From UBA11869 sp964544965 (GTDB taxonomy: Bacteria > Pseudomonadota > Gammaproteobacteria > Eutrophobiales > Eutrophobiaceae): a DNA stretch of 17,019 bases. Position numbers and translations under genes: made by a program. The notes below the pieces were generated by a model. It had not been told where the DNA came from. It was given only the letters and a program-made list of their open reading frames with translations, and ran no database searches. The DNA lies in the NCBI GenBank assembly GCA_964544965.1, contig CAZJED010000031.1:1-17019 (forward strand), in the 5' to 3' direction. This document shows, piece by piece, positions 7,657 to 15,569 of this stretch. How positions within the stretch are numbered: the first letter of the stretch is position 1; every line of letters begins with the position of its first letter.

Positions 7657-8295
7657 ATGGGTCATCGGTCGACTTTACTCGAAATCTATCAACGGCTTTA
7701 TGAGTGTTATGGTCCGCAGCATTGGTGGCCTGCAGATTCACCATTTGAAGTAATGGTAGGCGCTATACTTACTCAAAACACCTCCTGGTCTAATGTTGAA
7801 AAAGCCATTAATAATCTCAAGGAAGCGGATGCGTTAAATGTTCACACATTAATTGAATTACCAGAAGAGAACTTAGCAAAATTGATCAGGCCTTCGGGAT
7901 ATTTCAATATCAAGTCAAAGCGGCTTAAGCATTTTGTTCATTGGTTTGAGGCGGAAGGCCGATTTAATGGACTAAAAGAATTAGACGACCAAACATTACG
8001 AAATCAATTACTTGAAGTTAATGGTATCGGACCTGAGACAGCCGATGATATTTTACTCTACGCCTTCGAGAGACCAGTTTTTGTTATCGATAGCTACACG
8101 CGTCGTTTACTTAGAGTATTTAATTTAATTTCTGAGGATGAGCCCTACGAGACACTTCGTCAGTTTTTTGAGACATCACTAAAACCGGATGTCAGTCTTT
8201 TTAAGGAATATCACGCTTTGATAGTCAGACATGCAAAAGAAAAATGTACCCAAGAAAAGAGTTGTCTTCACTGCAAGGTTGAATCACCATTATGA
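7657..8295 (+). CDS. HhH-GPD DNA glycosylase of the endonuclease III superfamily, probably monofunctional
   Basis: A base-excision-repair glycosylase of 212 residues. FEVMVGAILTQNTSWSNVEK (30-49) is the superfamily N-terminal core with the conserved Gln-Asn-Thr. The helix-hairpin-helix is VNGIGPETADDILLYA (121-136), and VFVIDSYTRR (141-150) supplies the catalytic Asp145. Endonuclease III has a catalytic Lys in the hairpin (GxKTA). Here the aligned residue is Glu127, so a lyase activity like that of Nth is unlikely. The protein resembles the MagIII/3-methyladenine-type subgroup, although the substrate is uncertain. The C-terminus has Cys197, Cys203 and Cys206 (C-x5-C-x2-C) but the protein stops 6 residues later without the usual fourth [4Fe-4S] cysteine. 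The ATG abuts the rluB stop. Confidence 0.85.
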   Translation: MGHRSTLLEIYQRLYECYGPQHWWPADSPFEVMVGAILTQNTSWSNVEKAINNLKEADALNVHTLIELPEENLAKLIRPSGYFNIKSKRLKHFVHWFEAEGRFNGLKELDDQTLRNQLLEVNGIGPETADDILLYAFERPVFVIDSYTRRLLRVFNLISEDEPYETLRQFFETSLKPDVSLFKEYHALIVRHAKEKCTQEKSCLHCKVESPL

Positions 8296-8381
8296 TTTTA
8301 AGGTTAAAATTAATGATTATATTGATTTCACTCTTTCCTCTCTGTAACCTTTGCCGCCTTTGATAATATTGCATGTAAATT

Positions 8382-9143
8382 ATGACTAACCGACAAATAT
8401 TGGTTGCAGCAAATTGGAAGATGAATGGCTCACTTGAAAGTGTTCGCGTTCTTTGCGGTGCTTTGACCGAGGGTATTTCAAATAAAACACCGGCAGAGGT
8501 GGCAGTTTGCCCGCCGTTTGTTTTTTTACCTGAGTTGTCGGAAAAATTAAATAGTGCTGGTATCAAACTGGGCGCACAGAATGTATCACATCAGGAGGAG
8601 GGCGCTTATACCGGAGAAGTTTCTGCATCTATGCTTGTTGATTATGGTTGTGAGTATGTGATTGTTGGCCACTCAGAACGAAGAATGCACTATCATGAAA
8701 CGGATGCACGCGTTGCCGAGAAATTCTACGCTACACAGTCAAAAGAAATGATACCAATTTTATGCGTGGGCGAATTACTTGAGGAACGAGAATCAAATAA
8801 CACAGAGACCGTGATTGCTCGTCAACTCGATGCTGTAATTGATAAGGTTAGTATTGATGCGTTCGGCAATGCCGTGATTGCATACGAACCAGTCTGGGCA
8901 ATAGGGACCGGTCAAACGGCAACACCGGATCAGGCTCAACAGGTGCATCAATTTATCAGGTTGCGTTTAGCAAAGCATAATAAAACGATAGCTGATAGTA
9001 TTAGGATACTTTATGGGGGTAGTGTTAAAGCAGACAATGCGAGCCAACTATTTGCTATGACGGATATTGATGGCGGGTTAATTGGCGGCGCATCGCTTGT
9101 TGCAGAAGATTTTTTAAGTATTTGTCATGCGGTGAGGAAATAA
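8382..9143 (+). CDS. tpiA: Triose-phosphate isomerase
   Basis: TpiA interconverts dihydroxyacetone phosphate and glyceraldehyde 3-phosphate in glycolysis and gluconeogenesis. It is a cytosolic TIM-barrel homodimer. The 253-residue length is standard. Catalytic residues are Lys13 in AANWKMNGS, His97 in IVGHSERR and Glu169 in AYEPVWAIGTG (167-177). GGSVKADN and the C-terminal DGGLIGGASL form the phosphate-binding loops. The start chosen places the first strand as in other TpiAs. No clear Shine-Dalgarno precedes it, and the 86-nt upstream gap has only weak promoter-like matches (GATAAT at 8362-8367). It is followed 5 nt later by secG, the usual gammaproteobacterial arrangement. Confidence 0.97.
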   Translation: MTNRQILVAANWKMNGSLESVRVLCGALTEGISNKTPAEVAVCPPFVFLPELSEKLNSAGIKLGAQNVSHQEEGAYTGEVSASMLVDYGCEYVIVGHSERRMHYHETDARVAEKFYATQSKEMIPILCVGELLEERESNNTETVIARQLDAVIDKVSIDAFGNAVIAYEPVWAIGTGQTATPDQAQQVHQFIRLRLAKHNKTIADSIRILYGGSVKADNASQLFAMTDIDGGLIGGASLVAEDFLSICHAVRK

Positions 9144-9148
9144 AAGAA

Positions 9149-9535
9149 ATGGAATCAATTTTTACATTACTATTTGTTCTACAAGTCATTGTTGCTATTG
9201 CTTTGATCGGCTTTGTACTGATTCAGCATGGCAAGGGTGCAGATGCCGGCGCTGCATTTGGCAGCGGTTCATCTGCTACTGTTTTCGGAAGCCGGGGTTC
9301 GACAAGTTTTTTAACTAAATTGACAGCTTTTTTAGCAGTAATATTTTTAGCTAATAGTTTGTTGCTTGCCTATCTCGCAAGCCAGAGAATTAAAGATGTA
9401 CCTGCGAGTTTGTTAGATACACCCGCCGCTGTCCAAGAGCAACAAGCGGTAACAGAAGAAGTTGTTCCAAACATAGAAGATAGCGATGGACATGAAGGTC
9501 ATGACCACAATATCCCGGATTTGCCTGTCGAATAA
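9149..9535 (+). CDS. secG: Preprotein translocase subunit SecG
   Basis: SecG is the small inner-membrane subunit of the SecYEG channel and assists SecA-driven export. From the ATG at 9149 the protein has 128 residues. It has a first membrane helix (about 5-25, ending VLIQHGKGADAGAAFG, the SecG signature), a Gly/Ser-rich cytoplasmic loop with GSRGSTSFLTK, a second helix (about 53-75), and a hydrophilic tail. An in-frame TTG at 9122 would overlap tpiA by 22 nt and add nine hydrophilic residues. The ATG is preferred because it follows a GAGG (9134-9137) and begins just before the first helix. The tail carries a small His-rich patch (GHEGHDH), which is unusual but of no known role. A tRNA-Leu gene follows 44 nt later. 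Confidence 0.93.
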   Translation: MESIFTLLFVLQVIVAIALIGFVLIQHGKGADAGAAFGSGSSATVFGSRGSTSFLTKLTAFLAVIFLANSLLLAYLASQRIKDVPASLLDTPAAVQEQQAVTEEVVPNIEDSDGHEGHDHNIPDLPVE

Positions 9536-9579
9536 TGCGATAGCACAATTTTCTTACATGCATTGCTGACACCCAAATT

Positions 9580-9664
9580 GCCGATGTGGTGGAATTGGTA
9601 GACACGCTATCTTGAGGGGGTAGTGCCTTAGGGCGTGCCGGTTCGACTCCGGCCATCGGCACCA
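9580..9664 (+). tRNA. leuU: tRNA-Leu (anticodon GAG)
   Basis: The acceptor stem GCCGATG (9580-9586) pairs perfectly with CATCGGC (9654-9660), followed by discriminator A and an encoded CCA (9662-9664). The anticodon arm is CTATC-TTGAGGG-GGTAG with one T-G pair, placing anticodon GAG at 9614-9616, which reads CUC and CUU. The D arm contains TGGTGGAATTGGTAGACACG, the standard type II leucine form. A long variable arm (about 9622-9635) and a T arm, GCCGG-TTCGACT-CCGGC, complete the cloverleaf. As in E. coli, this tRNA lies directly after secG and is probably cut from the same transcript. Confidence 0.97.
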
Positions 9665-9687
9665 GATTAGCATAATAATTTAAGTTA

Positions 9688-9722
9688 TTGATTTAATTAA
9701 TAAATATTAATTATTTAATCAA
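9688..9722. repeat. AT-rich imperfect palindrome between tRNA-Leu and the first PilY1-like gene
   Basis: The outer arms TTGATT and AATCAA pair perfectly, and inner bases pair with several mismatches over 35 nt. There is no GC in the inner stem and no T-tract after it, so it is a poor intrinsic terminator. It sits just upstream of the candidate promoter at 9746 and could be a protein-binding site or merely AT-rich sequence. The rest of the intergenic stretch 9665-9800 shows nothing else clear. Confidence 0.3.
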
Positions 9723-9745
9723 TTATATCTACCAGTCCTTTAATG

Positions 9746-9751
9746 TATAAT
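9746..9751 (+). promoter_or_regulatory. Candidate -10 box for the first PilY1-like gene
   Basis: A perfect TATAAT lies 49 nt before the TTG start. The -35 position at 17 nt reads TTATAT, matching TTGACA at three positions. The expected start site near 9758 leaves a leader of about 43 nt with an AAGGA at 9785-9789. The promoter is inferred from the -10 match. Confidence 0.45.
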
Positions 9752-9800
9752 TACACCCCTTTTTCAATAATAAAAATTAACTTCAAGGATAGCGATTAAC

Positions 9801-12800
9801 TTGAGAGCACTTAAAAAAATAGCACTGTTTTGTGTAAGCAGTTTATTGGTTCTTGGTACAAATTTAGGCCGGGCCGATGATACCGAAATCTATTTCAATT
9901 CAACCAGCGCGGCTGATGTTGAGGTAATTCGTTCGAATGTTCTTTTTATTCTCGATACCTCAGGCAGTATGACATCCCCTATACCTGGTTCTGGCCTGAC
10001 TCGCATGGATGCATTGAAAGAGGCCATGGAAAATCTCTTATTAGACACGGAGGATGTGAATGTCGCCTTAGCAAGGTATAAATTTGAGTTTGGCGGGTCA
10101 ATTATTTTTCCAATGTCGGACATCGATGGAAAATCTTCTGAACTTGTTGGCGATATTGGCGATAGCACCGTTAGTGAGATTATTAACACAGCCTTTATTA
10201 AAAATGATTTAGATGATGGAGAAGAGATTGTAACTGCTTCCAGCGAAACCGGTGCGCCTCCTGTCGGCGATGTTTCGCTTACCGACCCAATATTAGATGC
10301 CTTTGATTTTGGCGGAACCCAATCTTTCGTCGGGTCTACTCAGACTTTTGATCTTTTGAACAGTGTTAATGATGCGATGGAGGAAACGAGCCCAGGTGAA
10401 TGCGCTAAATTTTTTCTCAACAATGCCAATAAAAATCGACATCCGATTCATTACACTGGAGTTGCCTTTAACTCCAGTAGGCACGGCATTTTTATTCATA
10501 GGTGTGTACTAGCTGCCCTACGTTTTCCATCAGTTACTCTGGCGCAGGGCGTAGGTATAGATCAGGCTTTTATTGATTTTGTTGCTTCTACAAACGAGAA
10601 CAAGACAATCCGTACCACTATAGTCGGCCAGGATGTTGATGATGCTGCATCGATGCCTGATGGTCTGTTTTTTGACAATGATATTTCGTCTCGTCAACAA
10701 ACAACAGCATTTCAAGATTGGAATGTTCAACCAGTTAGCAGGAATAATACAGTTACTACACCCGATATCGGTCATATTGTTCAGGAGATTGTCAATCGTC
10801 CCGGTTGGGCATCCGGTCAGAGTATGTTTTTTAGATTTCAAGACGGCGGCGCTCCTTTAGACACTACCTCATCAAACGTGATTTCAGGACTATCTTCTCT
10901 TACACGGGGTGGATCCGGTAATGGAAGACGAATTTTTTTTAATAGAGAAGTAAGCCCCGGCAACGGAGCACGATTACGTGTTGCAACAGCAAGTAGCGGG
11001 ACCGCTGTGCAAGGTCAGGATCAAATGATTGCCCTTCGCTTTACTGATGTGCGGATTCCTAAAGGCGCATCACTTACAGAAGTTAAATTAGTACTAACCC
11101 CAAAAAATTCGCCAGTAACACCGCTGGCAAGTAATTGGTCGGTTGGTGCTGAGCAGGTTGATGATTCGTCACCACTGATTGCAACCTCATCAAATATTAG
11201 TAGCCGCGCTACTGGCACGAAAGTCAACTGGACCATTGGAACAGAGGATCTTAAAACTGCTGATAGTCCTGAAAAAAGTATTGATATTAAAAGTGTCGTT
11301 CAGCAGGTTATTAATCGCTCCGGATGGTGCGGTGGTAACGCATTGACAATTATTCTTGATACTACTAGCGCTACTGCAAATCAGACACGTTTTTTACATA
11401 GCAGGGATAGCGACTCAACAAAAGCACCGAGACTTACCTATAAATTCGGTGCCGGCGCAACCGGTTGCGTGAAAGCAAGAGAAATAGCACAAACAGGATT
11501 AAGTGGCGATGATGCTGAGCAGTTCGAGGTCAATGTTGACACTATTGATAACGACCTCGACCTTGGTTTTGACACTGAAAGCGGTCTTGCGCAGACAGTC
11601 GGTTTACGTTTTCGAAACCTCGATATACCAAAAGGCGTAAATATTCTGGATGCAAGAATAGTTTTTACTTCAAAAGGTATATCAGAAGGTGATAGCAGTT
11701 TTATTATTAGGGGAATTGCCGAGGATAATGTCGCGGCATTTTCAAATACAACCAATGACATTACCGACCGTCCAACAACTTCCTCAGTAATTTCATGGGT
11801 TCCTGATGATTGGTCTGAACCAGCAACTGCTTTTCCAACCGATGATGTTACACCGATAGTTCAGGAAATTGTTAATCGCGGTGGCTGGGCATCTGGGAAC
11901 ACAATGGGTTTTGTTATTGAGGGCGCAGGCGGGTACTACAGTAACGTTAACCCTCGGGTCGCTGAAACAGCTGATGGAGATGTTTCGAAATCGCCACGTC
12001 TAAAAGTAACCTATCAATCGACGATAGAGACCCCTTTTAAAACTAATCGCGATCGTTTAATTGAGGTAATTAATGGATTGCCAGCTGATGGTTTCACTCC
12101 AATTGTGCCAACTTTAGTGGAGGCGGCAAAGTATTGGCGCGGCGAAAAAGTTTTTCATGGTAAAAAGCGAAATAATATAGCAACAAACCGTCTCAGTCAC
12201 CCCGGCACTTATTGTAGTGCAGCTGGTAGTTGTAACGGCGCTCAAATTAATTCAAACTCAGATGCATTTGGTGTCAAAAAATTGTCCGGATGTGATATGT
12301 TGACTAATCCAGATAGCAATAATTGTAAGTCACGAGAAATCAGAGGTAACCCCCGCTATATTTCACCTTTTAATACAGATTTAACTTGCGCTACTAATCA
12401 TCAGGTATTTCTAACCGATGGATTCGCAACTGATAACAACAACGCTAATAGAAATTATGTAAAGAGTTTGCCGGGTGTTGCTAATTGTCGTACAAGAAAT
12501 GATGATATTTTTCGAGCCAGTGAAGGCGAAATCAACATGTTTTACTTTCCCGAAGAACAATGTGCAGTCGAACTTGCTGAATTTTTACATCGAAACGACC
12601 AGTCTTCTACTATCAATAATAGACAGATTGTAAAAACACATACGATTGCTTTTGCCGATGGCGTAGATTCTTTTGTAGATCAATATATGAAAGATATTGC
12701 GAATGTTGGCGGCGGTGAATTTCATAAAGCCAAGAATGCATCCGAACTTGTTGATGTCTTTGAAAATATTTTATCTCAGGTTAAAAATGATCCAACCTCA

Positions 12801-14972
12801 TTTGTTTCTCCGGCGCTCGCAACAAATGCGTTTAACCGATTATTAAGCCGCGATGAAGTTTACTTCGGACTTTTTACTCCTGATCTTGCAAGGGCATGGC
12901 ATGGAAATGTTAAAAAATATAATATTTGTGTTGAATCGGGTGGTTGTTCACTGGGTAGCATCATTGATGCAAATGATTTAGAAGCAGTAGATTCATCAAC
13001 TGATAAATTTAAAGATAGCGCGCAAAGTATTTGGTCATCTGTAGTTGACGGTCAGGCCACGACACAAGGCGGTACAGGTCACGAGATAACAAATTTTCAA
13101 AACCAAACAATTTACACCGATAGAAATAATTCCGCATTAGCATCTAACGGACAACTTCTTAGTGGCGCCGGATTTGAGTTAAAGTTTGATAATTGGCATA
13201 ACACCGACTTTACAGCAATGAGGTCAGCGGTATGCCCGACTCCGAGTACCAGTGGCGGTAGTGACTGTGAAAAACGGATGCTTTTCTTGTTAGGTAAAAA
13301 GAACACCACAGACCCCGAGACAGATATCAGTGGTACTCAACGCTGGTCGGTCAATGATGTACTACATAGCTCACCTGTCGTTATTACGTATCGTGGTTTT
13401 GATACTAACGGTGATGGGGAGTTCGATAAGTTTTTCGATAAATTAATCTATGGAAGTAACGATGGTGCTGTACATATGGTTAATGGCGATTCAGGTGCTG
13501 AAGAATGGCGTTTCATCCCAAGTGATTTTTGGAGTACGCAACAAGATTTATTTACTAATGCAGAAGGCGAACATACTTACGGACTGGATGTAACTCCGAC
13601 TGTTCAGGTTATTGATATTGAAGATAACGGCAGTATCGATGTCGGAGATGGCGATAAGGTCAGAGCATTTATTGCTTCAAGACGAGGCGGTAGCGGTATA
13701 TATGCGTTAGATCTAACTCATGATATTCCTGTATCAAACGAAACTTTTGCCCCAAGATTTTTATGGCGTATTCGCGGAGGCAGCGGAGATTTTCCGCGTC
13801 TAGGCCAATCATGGTCAAAACCAGTGCTCGCGACAGTTGAAATTGATACGGGTACGGGAATTGAGAATAGAGAAGTACTTATATTTGGCGGCGGCTATGA
13901 TGCAGCGCTTGATAATCCAGAAACCTATTCAGTAAGTGATCATGCCGGAGTCCCATTTTTGGGTAACGCAATATATATTGTTGACCCAGCAAACGGCGAT
14001 CTTCTTCTGGCAATAAGTGGTTCTCCGGGCGGAGCAGATATTGTTGTACCCGGCATGGATTATTCTATTCCCTCATCAGTTACCGCACTTGATACTGATA
14101 TTGATGGCGCGGTAGACCGTATTTATGTTGGCGATACCGGCGGTCAAGTATGGCGGGTTGATTTAGCAGCAATTGAAATCGGCGGAACATACTCATCTGC
14201 AGCAGGTAATACTGTAGTTGGGAAGCTTGCCGAGATTTCTGCTGATGGTCTTCCTGTAAAACACCGACGTTTTTTTGAACCCCCTTCCGTGGTTCAGGTT
14301 CGCGACAATGTCTTTGCTAATGAAGAAAATTACGATTACGTATTAATGGGAACGGGTTATCGCGCTCATCCACTCAATAAACAAGTAGAAGATCGGTTCT
14401 ACGCATTTCGTGATTTTCAGACTGGTGCAAATGAAATGAGAGATGATAATGGCGATAATTTTTCCGGTTCGACGGAAGCTTATCCTCAGCCAAATGGTAA
14501 TGCTTTTACTGATGCTGATATGATTGATGTGACAACAACAATACTAGATAGCAGTGTTGCTGAACATAGATCATCAGCTGGGTGGTTTTATGATTTTACG
14601 CAAGCCGGGACGGTTGCAGAGAAAGTTTTATCTCCGGCTATAACGACTGCAGGGATAGTTACCTTTACGACATTTGCGCCTGAGGAAACCTCAGCAAGCG
14701 ATCCATGTGGCGCGTTACTTGGTCTCGGTAAGGCTTATAATTTTGATATCCTCTCGGGAGGCGCGGCATTAGATTGGGATAATGATGGTGCGATTACAAA
14801 TAATGACCGGGTGTTTGATTTATCGAGTGGTATTCCATCCGGAGTGGTTCCTGTTTTTACGAACGAAGGTGTGATAGGAATTGTTGGTGTTGAAGGTGGA
14901 GCAAAACAGTTAGGAAAATTAAGTGAATTACTAACTGAACGTAGTTACTGGTATGAAGGCGCGGAATTTTAA
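9801..14972 (+). CDS. PilC/PilY1-family type IV pilus-associated protein: split VWA domain with inserted repeats, C-terminal beta-propeller
   Basis: A 1723-residue exported protein. Residues 1-25 form a Sec signal peptide ending GRA, before DDTEIYF. A VWA domain begins with the MIDAS motif DTSGS (52-56) and NVALARY. It is interrupted after about residue 118 and resumes near 748 with NGLPADGFTPIVP (MIDAS Thr766) and LTDG (Asp873), ending near 995. The insertion holds three beta-rich repeats (about 235-398, 404-549, 570-739), each with a VQEIVNRxGWxSG-like motif. A PilC-type propeller follows from about 1180, with LIYGSNDGAVHMV and YVGDTGGQVWRVDL, and calcium-loop-like runs at 1201-1209 and 1431-1439. 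PilY1 proteins sit at pilus tips and affect adhesion, retraction and calcium-linked signalling. Typical members are near 1000-1200 residues. The start is a TTG behind AAGGA, chosen because it opens the signal peptide. The next gene overlaps its stop by one base. Confidence 0.88.
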   Translation: MRALKKIALFCVSSLLVLGTNLGRADDTEIYFNSTSAADVEVIRSNVLFILDTSGSMTSPIPGSGLTRMDALKEAMENLLLDTEDVNVALARYKFEFGGSIIFPMSDIDGKSSELVGDIGDSTVSEIINTAFIKNDLDDGEEIVTASSETGAPPVGDVSLTDPILDAFDFGGTQSFVGSTQTFDLLNSVNDAMEETSPGECAKFFLNNANKNRHPIHYTGVAFNSSRHGIFIHRCVLAALRFPSVTLAQGVGIDQAFIDFVASTNENKTIRTTIVGQDVDDAASMPDGLFFDNDISSRQQTTAFQDWNVQPVSRNNTVTTPDIGHIVQEIVNRPGWASGQSMFFRFQDGGAPLDTTSSNVISGLSSLTRGGSGNGRRIFFNREVSPGNGARLRVATASSGTAVQGQDQMIALRFTDVRIPKGASLTEVKLVLTPKNSPVTPLASNWSVGAEQVDDSSPLIATSSNISSRATGTKVNWTIGTEDLKTADSPEKSIDIKSVVQQVINRSGWCGGNALTIILDTTSATANQTRFLHSRDSDSTKAPRLTYKFGAGATGCVKAREIAQTGLSGDDAEQFEVNVDTIDNDLDLGFDTESGLAQTVGLRFRNLDIPKGVNILDARIVFTSKGISEGDSSFIIRGIAEDNVAAFSNTTNDITDRPTTSSVISWVPDDWSEPATAFPTDDVTPIVQEIVNRGGWASGNTMGFVIEGAGGYYSNVNPRVAETADGDVSKSPRLKVTYQSTIETPFKTNRDRLIEVINGLPADGFTPIVPTLVEAAKYWRGEKVFHGKKRNNIATNRLSHPGTYCSAAGSCNGAQINSNSDAFGVKKLSGCDMLTNPDSNNCKSREIRGNPRYISPFNTDLTCATNHQVFLTDGFATDNNNANRNYVKSLPGVANCRTRNDDIFRASEGEINMFYFPEEQCAVELAEFLHRNDQSSTINNRQIVKTHTIAFADGVDSFVDQYMKDIANVGGGEFHKAKNASELVDVFENILSQVKNDPTSFVSPALATNAFNRLLSRDEVYFGLFTPDLARAWHGNVKKYNICVESGGCSLGSIIDANDLEAVDSSTDKFKDSAQSIWSSVVDGQATTQGGTGHEITNFQNQTIYTDRNNSALASNGQLLSGAGFELKFDNWHNTDFTAMRSAVCPTPSTSGGSDCEKRMLFLLGKKNTTDPETDISGTQRWSVNDVLHSSPVVITYRGFDTNGDGEFDKFFDKLIYGSNDGAVHMVNGDSGAEEWRFIPSDFWSTQQDLFTNAEGEHTYGLDVTPTVQVIDIEDNGSIDVGDGDKVRAFIASRRGGSGIYALDLTHDIPVSNETFAPRFLWRIRGGSGDFPRLGQSWSKPVLATVEIDTGTGIENREVLIFGGGYDAALDNPETYSVSDHAGVPFLGNAIYIVDPANGDLLLAISGSPGGADIVVPGMDYSIPSSVTALDTDIDGAVDRIYVGDTGGQVWRVDLAAIEIGGTYSSAAGNTVVGKLAEISADGLPVKHRRFFEPPSVVQVRDNVFANEENYDYVLMGTGYRAHPLNKQVEDRFYAFRDFQTGANEMRDDNGDNFSGSTEAYPQPNGNAFTDADMIDVTTTILDSSVAEHRSSAGWFYDFTQAGTVAEKVLSPAITTAGIVTFTTFAPEETSASDPCGALLGLGKAYNFDILSGGAALDWDNDGAITNNDRVFDLSSGIPSGVVPVFTNEGVIGIVGVEGGAKQLGKLSELLTERSYWYEGAEF

Positions 14973-15439
14973 TGCGTAATAATATAACAAACTTTTTATT
15001 TTTAGTGCTTATAACCACTAGTTTTTCTGTTGTGGCAAAAGATGATGTCATAAAAATTTATGATAAAGGTCTTGATGGATCGGAACGTCACTATACTGTC
15101 GTTTGCCCAAACGGAACAAAAACAAATGTTACACATATGCTTGGAGAATATGGTAAAGCTAAAAGGAAACGTGGTTCCTCAAGAACTTCAGGTGAATCTC
15201 TTGAACTACCTGAACTACCAGAAGAACCGGTCATAAGTGAGACCGGTAAAGTTGATGATATGCCATCGGAAGGTACGAGTAGCGTCAAACAAACAGCACA
15301 AAATTTAAAACGAAGAGTTCTTAATTTAGTTGGGGCTAAAAACAGATTAGAGGTATGTCTTTTTCCAATCAATAAAGAGAAACAATGCGGAGTATATGAG
15401 AGCGTCGATACAGCCGCAAAAGCAGCATGTAATCTCTAA
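14972..15439 (+). CDS. Small secreted protein of unknown function between two PilY1-like genes
   Basis: A 155-residue protein that I do not recognise. Residues 1-22 form a Sec signal peptide (MRNNITNFLFLVLITTSFSV, cleavage probably after VVA). The mature part has an N-terminal segment with HYTVVCPNG, a charged, low-complexity middle with KRKRG and ELPELPEEP (about 61-105), and a C-terminal segment with RLEVCLFPINKEKQCGVY. Four cysteines (45, 129, 139, 153) could form two disulfides in the periplasm. The ATG overlaps the stop of the upstream gene by one base (TAATG), so translation is likely coupled and a product acting with the PilY1-like protein is plausible. Position is reminiscent of pilY2, the small gene after pilY1 in Pseudomonas, but no sequence similarity is claimed. 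It has no type IV pilin leader and no lipobox. Confidence 0.75.
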   Translation: MRNNITNFLFLVLITTSFSVVAKDDVIKIYDKGLDGSERHYTVVCPNGTKTNVTHMLGEYGKAKRKRGSSRTSGESLELPELPEEPVISETGKVDDMPSEGTSSVKQTAQNLKRRVLNLVGAKNRLEVCLFPINKEKQCGVYESVDTAAKAACNL

Positions 15440-15503
15440 AACACCAGTAAATACCAGCATTTTTTTTAATTACCATCCCAATTGTTAGCTATTATTCGAT
15501 TCA

Positions 15504-15520
15504 GATTTAGTATCTAAATC
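15504..15520. repeat. Perfect inverted repeat upstream of the second PilY1-like gene
   Basis: GATTTAG-TAT-CTAAATC forms 7-bp perfect arms around a 3-nt centre. It ends 11 nt before the TATACT at 15532 and so covers the -35 zone of that candidate promoter, where a DNA-binding regulator could act. It lacks a following T-tract, so it is not a terminator. Elsewhere in the gap 15440-15569 there is only a T8 run (15460-15467) without a hairpin. Confidence 0.4.
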
Positions 15521-15531
15521 ATAATTTAGGC

Positions 15532-15537
15532 TATACT
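15532..15537 (+). promoter_or_regulatory. Candidate -10 box for the second PilY1-like gene
   Basis: TATACT matches the -10 consensus at five of six positions and lies 33 nt before the chosen ATG. No convincing -35 is present, and the inverted repeat at 15504-15520 occupies that region. If real, the second gene has its own promoter rather than depending only on read-through. Confidence 0.4.
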
Positions 15538-15569
15538 GAAGCATAAAAACAACAATGCTTTTGATGTTT

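Noticed and set aside
9122..9148. Upstream TTG as the secG start
   Set aside because: It would add nine polar residues, overlap tpiA by 22 nt and bypass the GAGG ribosome site. The ATG at 9149 matches the usual SecG N-terminus.
9580..9664. tRNA-Leu as an integration site for a mobile island
   Set aside because: No integrase gene and no second copy of the tRNA 3' end is visible in the window. The tRNA itself is complete with CCA.
10455..10478. Perfect 9-bp inverted repeat (ACTGGAGTT, 6-nt loop, AACTCCAGT) inside the first PilY1-like gene
   Set aside because: It lies in coding sequence. A 9-bp hairpin with a short loop is expected roughly once by chance in a window this long. A T-run follows only about 11 nt later, so it does not look like a terminator.
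10380..10510. Possible frameshift in the first PilY1-like gene, where the protein is unlike its paralogue (a His/Asn-rich stretch)
   Set aside because: The frame stays open, both flanks align with the second protein, cysteines are kept at each end of the segment, and the alternative frame gives no better match and hits a stop. It is more simply a variable loop.
15440..15470. T8 run after the small secreted gene as an intrinsic terminator
   Set aside because: No stable hairpin precedes it. The upstream bases contain only a short direct repeat (ACCAG twice).
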